From positions 2,232,001-2,296,000 of the forward strand of contig NZ_CP092915.1 of assembly GCF_022557175.1 (NCBI RefSeq): 64,000 nucleotides of DNA. The letters are read 5' to 3'. Under the pieces are notes generated by a model that made no database searches, was not told the origin of the DNA, and saw only the letters and a list, made by a program, of their open reading frames with translations. Below are positions 41,045 to 49,143 of the stretch, piece after piece (position 1 is the stretch's first letter; each line of letters opens with the position of its first letter). The position numbers and the translations under genes were made by a program. The DNA comes from Mycolicibacterium sp. YH-1 (lineage in GTDB: Bacteria; Actinomycetota; Actinomycetes; Mycobacteriales; Mycobacteriaceae).

Positions 41045-41862
41045 CAGCGTGAGTGGTCCATCGTCGCCAACGCCGTGTCCGCGACATTGAAAACCGTGCC
41101 CTCGGGCGCCGACGCCGTCGCGGCGAGGCTCGCTGCGTGGCGGACGTCCTTCTGCAGTAGCGCACCGGCGATGGGGGCCAATCCCTCCACACTGCCGCCG
41201 AACATCGTGATGCTGCTGATCGCCTTGCTGGTGGCGGACCCGCGATTGAGCACCTCGCACAGCCGTTCCCGAGCGATGCCAAGCGCGTCGCCGAGTTCCA
41301 GGGTGCTCAAGGCGCTGCCCAGATTCGCGGTGAACTGAAGATTGTTCAGGATCTTGGCCACCTGGCCGGCGCCAAGAGCGCCGAGGTGCACGACCGCGTC
41401 GGAGTAGGTGGCGAACACCGGTCGGACCCTCTCGACATCGGCCTCCTCGCCGCCGACCATGACCATCAGCGTGCCCTCCACCACGGCCGGACCGCCACCG
41501 CTGACCGGTGCGTCGATCACCGAGACACCCTGGGCCGCTGCCACTTCTGCAAGCTCGCGACACGTGTCGGGGTGCACCGTGCTGTGGATCGCGATGATCC
41601 CGCCGGGCTTCATCCCGGCCAGCACACCTTGGTCACCCAGGATGACCTGGCGCACGTCGTCATCGCCGACCACGCACAGGCAGACGAGGTCGCTGGCCGC
41701 ACCGAGCTCGGCGGGGGTCGCCGCCACCTTCGCCGCGGTGTCGGCGTAGGGCTCGACCGACGCCGACCGGCGTGCCCACAACGTGAGGTCATAGCCGCCC
41801 TCGACGATCCGGCGCGCCATTGGCCCGCCCTGACTGCCCAAACCGATGAATCCGACCCGCAT
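41044..41862 (-). CDS. Beta-hydroxyacid dehydrogenase (3-hydroxyisobutyrate dehydrogenase family), paralogue
   Basis: A 272-residue relative of the next gene: MRVGFIGLGSQGGPMARRIVEGG, DAPVSGGGPAVVEGTLMVMVGG and GAGQVAKILNNLQF with the catalytic Lys. All core residues are present, so both members of the tandem pair should be active. A GTG one codon before would overlap the hydrolase stop by 4 bases; the ATG has better GGAGG spacing. Tandem duplication suggests successive or stereospecific oxidation steps. Confidence 0.92.
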   Translation of the reverse strand: MRVGFIGLGSQGGPMARRIVEGGYDLTLWARRSASVEPYADTAAKVAATPAELGAASDLVCLCVVGDDDVRQVILGDQGVLAGMKPGGIIAIHSTVHPDTCRELAEVAAAQGVSVIDAPVSGGGPAVVEGTLMVMVGGEEADVERVRPVFATYSDAVVHLGALGAGQVAKILNNLQFTANLGSALSTLELGDALGIARERLCEVLNRGSATSKAISSITMFGGSVEGLAPIAGALLQKDVRHAASLAATASAPEGTVFNVADTALATMDHSR

Positions 41863-42767
41863 CACGCCTCCACCTCTAACTTCGCTGAATGGTCCGCTGG
41901 TGCGCTGTCCCTCGCGGCAGCCACGCAGTCGGAGATGAACGACAACACTCGCTGGTGGTACTCGCCTGCCGTCAGGCCAACGCTGAGATTGTGTCCGCTG
42001 TCTGCCATCTCGTTGGCGGCGATGCGCGGGGCGGCGGTGAACAGCGCGGTGATGTCGTCGATCGCCTGGGGTGTGGACTCCCAGACGCTCTCGTGATCGG
42101 CGATGCTGAACTCGACCGGAACACTCACGCGCGCAGCCAGTTCGGCGAAGTCCCGTTTCGCCCAGTTCGCGGTGACGTCGCTTTCGTAGGCCACACCCGG
42201 TGCGGAGAGCGCGCCGGTCAGCACCTCGGGCGGATACAGGTCGGTCGGTTGCCAGAGCAGATCACGCAGACCGGCCGGTCGTGACGTGACGGTGGCTTCC
42301 TTGATCACGGCGTGTGCGTCGGGGCTGTAGCGCAATCCGGTGCCCGCGAGCTCCAGGCCGATCACGTCGGAGGCACGGTCGGCGACCGCCATCCGCAGGG
42401 CGAGTTCGCAGCCCGCCGAGTGGGCGACCAGGAACACACCCGCGCCGCGTCCGGCATCGGCGATGATCTTGTCGACGGCGCCGTAGGCGAGTGACACGCG
42501 GCGGTCGGGGTCGGCCATCTCGTCGGAGTAGAGCGCGGACGCGCCGTAGCCGGGCCGGTCCAGCGCGATCGCCGTGTAGCCCTGCGCTGCGGCCAAGCGC
42601 AGCAATGACAATCGCGGATTGCCCGGGCAGTCGAAGTACGCCGCCGACGTCGCGCCGCCGTGGATGGCGACGATCACGGCCCGCGGATCCTGTACCTCGG
42701 CGACGAGCCCGGACATCGGTACGCCGTCGACCATGACGACGCGGGGACGTGGCGCGGCTTCTGTCAT
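41862..42767 (-). CDS. Alpha/beta-hydrolase
   Basis: A 301-residue hydrolase: VIVAIHGGATSAAYF (oxyanion HGG), IALDRPGYGAS, nucleophile elbow VAHSAGCELA and DSGHNLSVG for the catalytic His. It likely hydrolyses an ester or CoA thioester in the cytosol. Its start is the last of three tandem 26-bp copies, each with its own GAGGAGCAAG ribosome-binding sequence and ATG. The TGA of the preceding 9-codon frame overlaps the true ATG. Confidence 0.9.
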   Translation of the reverse strand: MTEAAPRPRVVMVDGVPMSGLVAEVQDPRAVIVAIHGGATSAAYFDCPGNPRLSLLRLAAAQGYTAIALDRPGYGASALYSDEMADPDRRVSLAYGAVDKIIADAGRGAGVFLVAHSAGCELALRMAVADRASDVIGLELAGTGLRYSPDAHAVIKEATVTSRPAGLRDLLWQPTDLYPPEVLTGALSAPGVAYESDVTANWAKRDFAELAARVSVPVEFSIADHESVWESTPQAIDDITALFTAAPRIAANEMADSGHNLSVGLTAGEYHQRVLSFISDCVAAARDSAPADHSAKLEVEA

Positions 42768-42840
42768 CTTGCTCCTCGCGTCCGCACCGTCATCTTGCTC
42801 CTCGCGTCCGCACCGTCATTTTGCTCCTCGCGTGCGCACT
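42763..42840 (-). repeat. Three tandem 26-bp copies of a ribosome-binding/start module
   Basis: Each unit, read on the minus strand, is GGTGCGGACGCGAGGAGCAAG plus ATGAC (third copy slightly diverged). Because 26 is not a multiple of 3, every ATG opens a 9-codon frame (MTVRTRGAR) whose TGA overlaps the next ATG as ATGA. The last ATG is that of the hydrolase gene. The result is two coupled mini-ORFs ahead of the gene. Confidence 0.85.
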
Positions 42841-42841
42841 C

Positions 42842-44494
42842 TCACGAATCGATCCGCATCAGCATGACGCCGCTGGGCGTCAGACCGCCGCTGCTGGTGA
42901 CCGCGATCTTGGCGTCCTTGACCTGACGATCGCCCGCCTCACCGCGAAGCTGGGTGACGGCCTCGTGGATCAGGCCCATACCGTGCGTCCGGCCGTGCGA
43001 CAGCTGACCGCCGTGGGTGTTGAGCGGGATCACGCCGTCACGCGCGATGTTCTTGCCGCCGTCGAGGAAGTCCTTGGCCTCGCCGATACCGCAGAAGCCC
43101 AGGGCCTCCAGCCAGGACAGGCAATTGAACGAGAACCCGTCATACAGCTCGGCGACGTCGACGTCGCTTGGCCGCAGCGACGTTCGGGACCACATGTGCG
43201 CGGCCTGGCCGAGCACCTGCGGCTCATGGGTCAGGGTTGACTGATCCCAGTCGGTGCGCTCGAGGATCTGCGTGCCAACGGCCTCGAACAGCACCGGGGT
43301 CTTGGGCATGTCACGCGCGACGTCGACAGCCGACACGATGACGGCGACGGCGCCGTCGCAGGGCACGTCGCAGTCGTAGAGCCCGAAGGGTGTCGTGATC
43401 AGGCGCGCCGAGAGGTAGTCGTCCATCGTCATGGGATCGCGGTAGATCGCCGTCGGGTTCAGTGCGGCGTTGGTGCGCTGATTGATCGCGATCCAGCCGA
43501 GTGTTTCTCGCGTCGTGCCGTACCGGTCGAAATGACGTTGAGCGTTGAGCGCCAAGGTGTGCGACGCCGACGACGCGCCGAAGGGCATCTGCCAACTGGA
43601 GGTTCGTGCTCCGCCGGGCGGCGACATCTTGCCCTGCTTCAACATCTCGCCGAATGTCGACTCCCACAGCGTGCGGAAGCACAGCACGTGGCGTGCCATA
43701 CCAGTGGCCACGGCCATCATGGCCGCGATCACCGATCCACCGGGACCGAAGGTGTCCATACCGCCGTTGATCCACGTCGGCCGCAAGCCGAGGGCGCCCT
43801 CGAGTGCGCTCACGCCGCCCTCGCCCATGCCGGCCATGTCCAGCCCGGGGTAGGTCGACAGGCCGTCGATATCGTCGAACGTCAGGCCGGCGTCGGCGAC
43901 AGCCGCCTCACACGCCTCAATGGTCAGCGACAGCGGAGGCACCATCAGACGGCGGCCGATGCGCGAGGCGCCGATTCCGGTGATCGCCGAGTGCTCCTCG
44001 AATCTCTTCTCCGACAACGCCGGGCGAACGTGCTTGGCGAAGTCCTGTGGTGCGATCTCGTCGACGGGCAGGGCCGCGGTCTCACCGTCGCTCGCTGGCC
44101 GGAACACCGGCAGCCAGACGTCGGCGATCTGCTGGAACACGACCTCGACTGTCTGGCCGATCTTGAGGTCCTCGGGATCGCACTCGATGATGTTGGTGGT
44201 CAAGCGCACCCGCGGATCCTCCGCGATACCGACCTGCGCTATGACGTACGGGGGAGGCAGGTCGGGAAACCCGAACCGGTGGTTCACCGTGAAAGCCGAG
44301 AGCGACGCCTTGCCGGATACCGCGCGGACACCCAGGTCACGGCTTCGGCAGTAGCGGCAGATCGGCGCGGGCGGATGGATGAGTGCCTGACAGCTCTGGC
44401 ACTCCTGGATGCGCAGTTGGCCGTCGGAGCCAGAGGTCCAGAAGAACTCGTTCTCCGCCGTGATCTGCGGCAGGGGGCGGCCGGGCACGTTCAT
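42842..44494 (-). CDS. Fused DUF35 (Zn-ribbon/OB-fold) and Ltp-type thiolase-like protein
   Basis: A 550-residue two-domain protein. Residues ~10-140 are a DUF35/ChsH2-like module: a zinc ribbon with C32, C35, C46 and C49, followed by an OB fold. Residues ~165-550 are thiolase-like, related to SCP2/Ltp proteins: no nucleophilic Cys is present (the site reads NGGMDTFGPGGS), while VAELYDGFSFN (Tyr about 451) and NTHGGQLSHGRTHG are kept. In steroid degradation, Ltp2 with the DUF35 domain of ChsH2 performs a retro-aldol cleavage; here both parts are one chain. The ATG is just after the ferredoxin stop. Aldolase function is inferred from family. Confidence 0.9.
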   Translation of the reverse strand: MNVPGRPLPQITAENEFFWTSGSDGQLRIQECQSCQALIHPPAPICRYCRSRDLGVRAVSGKASLSAFTVNHRFGFPDLPPPYVIAQVGIAEDPRVRLTTNIIECDPEDLKIGQTVEVVFQQIADVWLPVFRPASDGETAALPVDEIAPQDFAKHVRPALSEKRFEEHSAITGIGASRIGRRLMVPPLSLTIEACEAAVADAGLTFDDIDGLSTYPGLDMAGMGEGGVSALEGALGLRPTWINGGMDTFGPGGSVIAAMMAVATGMARHVLCFRTLWESTFGEMLKQGKMSPPGGARTSSWQMPFGASSASHTLALNAQRHFDRYGTTRETLGWIAINQRTNAALNPTAIYRDPMTMDDYLSARLITTPFGLYDCDVPCDGAVAVIVSAVDVARDMPKTPVLFEAVGTQILERTDWDQSTLTHEPQVLGQAAHMWSRTSLRPSDVDVAELYDGFSFNCLSWLEALGFCGIGEAKDFLDGGKNIARDGVIPLNTHGGQLSHGRTHGMGLIHEAVTQLRGEAGDRQVKDAKIAVTSSGGLTPSGVMLMRIDS

Positions 44495-44495
44495 G

Positions 44496-44783
44496 TCAGT
44501 TTCCCGTCTTCGTTGATGCCGTGGCGTGCACGGGGAGGTTGGTCGCGCCGTTCGCACCGTTCGTGGCGCCGGGGTTCTCGCTCATTTCGATGATCGCGTG
44601 GACGGGGCAGTCAAACAGCGCGCGCTGGACGGCATCGTGGTCGGCCTCGGGCACCGTGCCGTCGGCGATGAGCGACGCGTATCCCCAGTCGTCCAATGAG
44701 AAGTACTCGGGGGCGTGCTTTGCGCAGATGCCGAAGCCGTCGCACAGGGTGCGGTCCAGACGAATCCTCATGGGGCCACTCAT
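44496..44783 (-). CDS. Small [3Fe-4S]-type ferredoxin with C-terminal tail
   Basis: A 95-residue ferredoxin: RTLCDGFGIC with Phe in the variable position, APEYFSLDDWGYASLIADG, and FDCPVHAIIEM. A further ~28 residues form a low-complexity Ala/Thr/Asn/Gly tail (NGANGAT and similar) not found in the other ferredoxins here. It overlaps the NuoF-like flavoprotein by 4 bases and lacks an adjacent P450, so it is likely the acceptor of that flavoprotein. Confidence 0.9.
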   Translation of the reverse strand: MSGPMRIRLDRTLCDGFGICAKHAPEYFSLDDWGYASLIADGTVPEADHDAVQRALFDCPVHAIIEMSENPGATNGANGATNLPVHATASTKTGN

Positions 44784-46078
44784 GACTCCACCTCCACTTC
44801 ATAGGGCCGCAGCGCGGTGTACGCACCGTTACGGCATGAGTCGCAGTCGCCGGCCACATGGCGGGCGACATCCTCGGAGAACTGCTTGAGCAGGGTCGCG
44901 GCCACGTTGGTGGCGGCGTCGAGGGTCGCGCACGCGCCTCGGCCCCGTAGCACCACCGACCACCGCTCCAGTCGGGCCAGGTCCTCGACGGTGGCGACGC
45001 CGTCGCGCAGGGCTGCGGCGACCGCGGACATCGCAGCAGTGCCGTTGAAGCAGGAACCGCACTGGTCGGCGTTCTCGCGGTCGAAGTACGCCAGCACCGC
45101 GGCCGCGACGGCAACGGGGCAGTCGTCGGTGAGGATCGCCACGGCGCCACAACCCAGTCCGCTGCCCAGCGCTCGCATCGTCTCGTGGTCGAGCGTGGCG
45201 CCCAGCACATCACGGTTGAGGAGGCCGGCGAAGTAGCCGCCCATCAGGACACCGGTCACGGCGTCGGCCGAAACACCGTGCAGGACCAGCAGATCGGCCA
45301 CTGACGTCCCGTGAGGCAGCTCGTATAGTCCGGCGGCCCTGCCTGCGCCCGTAACGGTCGCCAGGAACGTGCCGGGGGAGGCCGATGTGCCCGTCAGGCG
45401 GTAGGCATCGCTTCCGTGCTTGAGGATGAACGGCAGATTGGCGAGTGTCTCCACGTTGCTCACCAGCGTGGGATGACCGCCGACACCCTCCTGGAAGGGA
45501 CGTGGCGGCTTGTCGGTGGGCTTGGCCGGTCCGCCGTTGACGGCGCGCACCGCGGCGGTCTCCTCGCCAGCGACATAGCCGGGATCGACGGTGACGACGC
45601 TGACCGCGACACCGTCCGACGGCACGGCGGTTAACGCGGTGCGCACAGAGTGGGCGGCTTGCGGGTCCGACACGTAGACGAATGCGCTGTCGGCGTTGAC
45701 GATGCGCGCCGCGAGTCGCACGCCGTCCAGTACCAGGTGCGGACGGTTTCGGAGCAGCCACCTGTCCTTGACTGATGCCGGCTCGCCCTCCTCGCCGTTG
45801 GCCAGCAAGACCGTGCGACGGCCCGCGCGGCCAGCGTCGCGCACCGTGCGCAGTTTGACCGCCATCGGGAATGCCGCACCGCCGCGACCCAATAGACCGC
45901 TGCGGTCGATCTCATCGAGCAGGGCATCGGGGTCGGTGAGGCTCTGATATCCGCCGGCCCGGACGTACTCGGGGTAGCCCTCGACACCGGATGTGGTGTC
46001 CAGGAGCAGCCGCGGTTGGAGTCCGGGCCACGACGCGACCTTGAGGTCGGTGGCAACCGGATTCTCGGCGGTAGTCAT
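44780..46078 (-). CDS. NuoF-like NAD(P)H flavoprotein (complex I 51-kDa family)
   Basis: A 432-residue protein of the NuoF/HoxF/FdhB fold. FMN/NADH-binding motifs are LLGRGGAAFPMAVKL (62-76) and LLANGEEGEPASVKDRWLL (91-109), followed by YVAGEETAAVRAVNG and the SLBB-like part. The Fe-S helix bundle has C340, C343 and C383, but the first ligand of the usual four is Ala337, and an additional CDSC occurs at 412-415. With an adjacent ferredoxin it probably reduces ferredoxins for the P450s and Rieske oxygenase. It starts a leftward operon behind a tandem start-module repeat. Confidence 0.9.
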   Translation of the reverse strand: MTTAENPVATDLKVASWPGLQPRLLLDTTSGVEGYPEYVRAGGYQSLTDPDALLDEIDRSGLLGRGGAAFPMAVKLRTVRDAGRAGRRTVLLANGEEGEPASVKDRWLLRNRPHLVLDGVRLAARIVNADSAFVYVSDPQAAHSVRTALTAVPSDGVAVSVVTVDPGYVAGEETAAVRAVNGGPAKPTDKPPRPFQEGVGGHPTLVSNVETLANLPFILKHGSDAYRLTGTSASPGTFLATVTGAGRAAGLYELPHGTSVADLLVLHGVSADAVTGVLMGGYFAGLLNRDVLGATLDHETMRALGSGLGCGAVAILTDDCPVAVAAAVLAYFDRENADQCGSCFNGTAAMSAVAAALRDGVATVEDLARLERWSVVLRGRGACATLDAATNVAATLLKQFSEDVARHVAGDCDSCRNGAYTALRPYEVEVES

Positions 46079-46142
46079 GGCTCCTCGCGCAAGCGCTCGT
46101 CGGTAGTCATGGCTCCTCGCGCAAGCGCTCGTCGGTAGTCAT
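46071..46142 (-). repeat. 2.25 tandem copies of a 32-bp ribosome-binding/start module
   Basis: On the minus strand each unit reads ATGACTACCGACGAGCGCTT followed by GCGCGAGGAGCC. Each ATG opens an 11-codon frame, MTTDERLREEP, whose TGA overlaps the next ATG (ATGA). The final ATG starts the NuoF-like gene (MTTAENP). GAGGAG inside each mini-ORF serves as the ribosome-binding site of the next. Confidence 0.85.
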
Positions 46143-46178
46143 TTCACGGCCTTCCTTCCCGCGGATAGGCTGGCGGGC

Positions 46179-46670
46179 ATGAGAACTGCGGTGGTGCGTG
46201 TCGACGTCGACCCGTCTGCGCGGCTTGCGCCCGCCCAACTCACTGACGGCATGACGAGCCTCGCGAGGTTGGCCGCGGCGATCGGTGCCGAGGTAGTGCA
46301 TGTCGACCTCGCGGCCATGCCACCCAGTCGCAGACAGGTCGAGGTACTGATCGTCGGAGACGACGCCGAGGCGCTGGAGCGCACGGCGGTCGAGTTGTGC
46401 ACCACGGCATTCGGCGGATTCGGTGCGGAACCCGCTGCGGGAGTGCTGACCTACGTCAGCAGGGGCACCGATGACGACGCGCATGGCGTGCTCGCCGGAC
46501 TGGGGCTTCGTGGCGATGTCGAGCGAACCGATGGGGGCCCTGACGGCCCGGGGTGGGACACCGTGCGGGTGACCCTGCGCAAGGCGGACCTCGAACGCGT
46601 GCCGGAAAGCCGTGTCCACACCGCTTTGGAGGCGTCGCTCAATTGCGAGGTTCAGATCGTGACGGTGTAG
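46179..46670 (+). CDS. Protein of unknown function
   Basis: A 163-residue protein I do not recognise. It starts MRTAVVRVDVDPSARLAPAQLTDGM, has an alpha/beta pattern with EVVHVDLAAMPPSRRQVEVLIVGDD and VRVTLRKADLERVP, and a single Cys pair far apart. It has no signal peptide or membrane segment. It is divergent from the NuoF-like gene and convergent with a hydrolase gene. Good codon use and spacing support that it is real. Confidence 0.65.
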   Translation: MRTAVVRVDVDPSARLAPAQLTDGMTSLARLAAAIGAEVVHVDLAAMPPSRRQVEVLIVGDDAEALERTAVELCTTAFGGFGAEPAAGVLTYVSRGTDDDAHGVLAGLGLRGDVERTDGGPDGPGWDTVRVTLRKADLERVPESRVHTALEASLNCEVQIVTV

Positions 46671-46681
46671 CTGCACCGTCA

Positions 46682-47554
46682 TCAATCCCTGAGGAAGTCG
46701 AGGATCGGCGGCGCCGCCTTGACCCAGGTGTCGAACAGGCAGAACTTCGTTCCGCCGCTGGCGGCGAACTTCTCGCCCGCCCGTTCCCAGGCGTCCTCCG
46801 GCCACGGTGGATCGATCAGCTTGGATCCCTTGATGAGACAGTTGACCTCGAGTGAGGTGCGCTTGGGGTGATCCCAGTCGTTCTCGCCGCCCCGGATGAT
46901 CAACGTCGGAACCTTGATCTCGTCGAACATATCGTCCGGCACGCCGGGGATGGTTTGACCGGGCTTGGGCACGAATGCGTTGAGCCAGCGCAACATCACC
47001 TTGAGGAACTCATCGGCATCAAGACCAAGCAGGCGCGCTTCGTTGTCGGGGTTCTCTTCGATGCGCTCCTTCCACTCCGCGACGTGCTGCAACCCCTTGA
47101 TGCCCATCCCGCGGACCGCGAGGATGCTCGGCACGATGTAGTGCCCGCCGAGTACGAAGGACCCGTAGACCCCGCCGACGATGTTCCACACCACCAGCTT
47201 GGTGACCAGTTCGGGATAGAGCATCGTGGTGATCATCGAGTCCCTGGCGCCACCAGATCCGCCCGCGATGATGCACGGCCCGATGTCGAGCCTGGTGATC
47301 AGCTCCTTCAACGTCTCAGCGCGCATGTGGGATTCGCTCTGCCCGTAGAACTGCACGTCGGACTTGCCGCAGTTCGGCCGGTCCCACAGCAACACCCGGT
47401 AGCCGCCCGCGACGAGCTTGCGCGCAAGGGGCTTCAGCCCGGGAATGTCCTTGCTGAATCGACCGCCGGGGGTGAGGGCGATGAAATCGCCCTCCTTGCC
47501 GAGGATCTCGTAGACGACATTCCCGCCGTTGATCTCGATCTTCTTGTCGGGCAA
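46682..47554 (-). CDS. Alpha/beta-hydrolase
   Basis: A 290-residue hydrolase: IALTPGGRFSKDIPG, VLLWDRPNCGKSDV, nucleophile elbow AGGSGGARDSM and a C-terminal DHPKRTSLEVN. The family resembles C-C hydrolases and haloalkane dehalogenase-like enzymes; the expected final His is not clear in this reading. TTG start is preceded by GGAGAG and lies 34 bases after the Rieske ferredoxin gene. Last gene of a leftward operon that also contains two metal hydrolases, pointing to ring-cleavage product processing. Confidence 0.85.
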   Translation of the reverse strand: MPDKKIEINGGNVVYEILGKEGDFIALTPGGRFSKDIPGLKPLARKLVAGGYRVLLWDRPNCGKSDVQFYGQSESHMRAETLKELITRLDIGPCIIAGGSGGARDSMITTMLYPELVTKLVVWNIVGGVYGSFVLGGHYIVPSILAVRGMGIKGLQHVAEWKERIEENPDNEARLLGLDADEFLKVMLRWLNAFVPKPGQTIPGVPDDMFDEIKVPTLIIRGGENDWDHPKRTSLEVNCLIKGSKLIDPPWPEDAWERAGEKFAASGGTKFCLFDTWVKAAPPILDFLRD

Positions 47555-47587
47555 CTTCTCTCCAACTCTCCTGGGCTCGAAGTCCGG

Positions 47588-47977
47588 TCAGGCCTGCACG
47601 AGGACGTCGTTGCCGACGACCCGGACGGGGTACGTGCGAATGCTCCATTCGGGCTTGACCGCCGTAGTCCCCGTTGCGAGCTCGAAACCCCATTGGTGCC
47701 AGGGACAGAAGATGTACTCCATATCGCGCACCATCACCGCGTCACCGGGCACGCTCTCGTCGACGATGTTGCGGCCGCGCGCGCGTCCCGCGCACAGCGG
47801 TCCGCCCTCGTGTGGGCAGTAGTTCGCGATGGCGTAGAACGTACCGTTGACGTTGTACACGCCAACGCCATGTCTGCCGATTGGCACCAGTTTGTGTGTG
47901 CCAGGGGGTATTTCGTCGACGGTGGCGACGGCGTGCTCTCGCCCCTGCGCCAGCCGGGGCGTCTTGTCCTCAGCCAT
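47588..47977 (-). CDS. Rieske [2Fe-2S] ferredoxin-like protein
   Basis: A 129-residue protein with one Rieske domain: C54-P-H56 in YCPHEGGPLC and C91-P-W-H94 in FCPWHQWGF, four cluster ligands intact. Such small Rieske proteins carry electrons to oxygenases or serve as subunits. It starts 3 bases before the preceding hydrolase's stop codon region, so it is in the same operon. There is no oxygenase alpha subunit here; the one at 17 kb or the metal hydrolase partner may be its acceptor. Confidence 0.9.
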   Translation of the reverse strand: MAEDKTPRLAQGREHAVATVDEIPPGTHKLVPIGRHGVGVYNVNGTFYAIANYCPHEGGPLCAGRARGRNIVDESVPGDAVMVRDMEYIFCPWHQWGFELATGTTAVKPEWSIRTYPVRVVGNDVLVQA

Positions 47978-47980
47978 GCT

Positions 47981-49123
47981 CTAGAAGACCCGGACCTGAC
48001 CCTCGAGCACCGGCACGGTGTCCGGCAGCTTGTAGGTCTCGATGCCGTTGCGGAACATGATGGCCTCGCGGGCGTGCTCGGGCAGGTGCTTGACCAGCCA
48101 GCGTGGGTCGTCGAACGTCCAGTGCGGGTAGTCGCTGCTGTAGAGCAGGATCTTCTCGCACTCCATCCATTCGAAGGCGCGCGAGAGTTCGGTCTTGTCC
48201 TCGGGGTAGTCCAACGGCTGGGTGCTGAACTTGATGTGGTCCTTGACGTACTCGCTGGGCTTGCGCTTGATGTCCATCCAGGACTTGCGCTTCTCGTAGA
48301 TGGCATCCATCCGCCACATCAGCGGCAGGATCCAGGTGAACGCGTGCTCAATGAACACGATCCTCAGGGTGGGGTGGCGGTCGAACGTGCCGTCGAAGAT
48401 GAGACTCATCACCTGATTGGCCGCCAGCAGCGAGTAGGTGACCATGAAGTCGTGGTTGTAACTGGGCAGGCCCACCGGCGGGATCGGCAGCGTCTCGTAC
48501 ACGCCGCGTGACAGGTGGCAGCTCACCGGCATGTCGTACTTGGTGGCGGTTGCCCAGATCGGGTCGTAGCTCGGGTCACCCCACGACGGGCGTGGCTCGG
48601 CCTTGATCAGGATCTGCGACATGTAGGGGTGCTCGGCCCACTTCTCGATCTCGCTGATGGAGCTCTTCTGATCCTCGATGGCGATGCAGATGGAACCACG
48701 CCAGCGCTCGTGCCAGTTGTTGTGGCTGTCGAGCCAATTGTCGGCGAGCCAGGCGTTGGTGGCCGTGCAGTACGCGCCGGTGGCCTCGGCGAGCCTGCTC
48801 TCGCCGTGGGTGGGCTCAAGGATGGCGATATCGGAGCCGGCCTCCATGATCAGCTGCCGCAGTGCCATATCGGGGTCGCTGCACGCGAACTCCCCGTCCG
48901 GCGGGAAGCTGTCGACCCGCATGGCGTAGGAGTGCGCGTAATCCGGCGCGTCGTAATAGATCTGGTCACCGACGGCATGGTTGGTGAAGTACTTGCTGCG
49001 CCACGGCTCCGGGATGTACTCAATCAGCTGCCCTCGCTTGGGCATCGGGTGAACATCGGAGTCAACGCACCGAACGGCGATGCGCTCGGCGGCGGGCACT
49101 CGTGGATTGGCAGTCACGGACAT
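47981..49123 (-). CDS. Amidohydrolase-2 (ACMSD-like) metal-dependent hydrolase
   Basis: A 380-residue TIM-barrel hydrolase with its metal motif D23-V-H25 (CVDSDVHPMP), SCHLSRGV in the middle, and D331 in YSSDYPHWTFDD at the C-terminus, all intact. It would hydrolyse or decarboxylate a ring-derived acid. It starts 20 bases after a paralogue that lacks two of these residues; the two probably form a complex. Coupling to a Rieske protein is consistent with oxygenation followed by C-C cleavage. Confidence 0.92.
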   Translation of the reverse strand: MSVTANPRVPAAERIAVRCVDSDVHPMPKRGQLIEYIPEPWRSKYFTNHAVGDQIYYDAPDYAHSYAMRVDSFPPDGEFACSDPDMALRQLIMEAGSDIAILEPTHGESRLAEATGAYCTATNAWLADNWLDSHNNWHERWRGSICIAIEDQKSSISEIEKWAEHPYMSQILIKAEPRPSWGDPSYDPIWATATKYDMPVSCHLSRGVYETLPIPPVGLPSYNHDFMVTYSLLAANQVMSLIFDGTFDRHPTLRIVFIEHAFTWILPLMWRMDAIYEKRKSWMDIKRKPSEYVKDHIKFSTQPLDYPEDKTELSRAFEWMECEKILLYSSDYPHWTFDDPRWLVKHLPEHAREAIMFRNGIETYKLPDTVPVLEGQVRVF

Positions 49124-49143
49124 GGTGGCCTCCTCGCTTCCCT

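Noticed and set aside
42763-42840. Short regular repeats suggestive of CRISPR
   Set aside because: The units are directly adjacent with no spacers, and each contains a ribosome-binding site and start codon.
46868-48511. 547-codon rightward frame across the hydrolase, Rieske and metal-hydrolase genes
   Set aside because: It spans three solid leftward genes and has no recognisable domain; typical GC-rich antisense frame.
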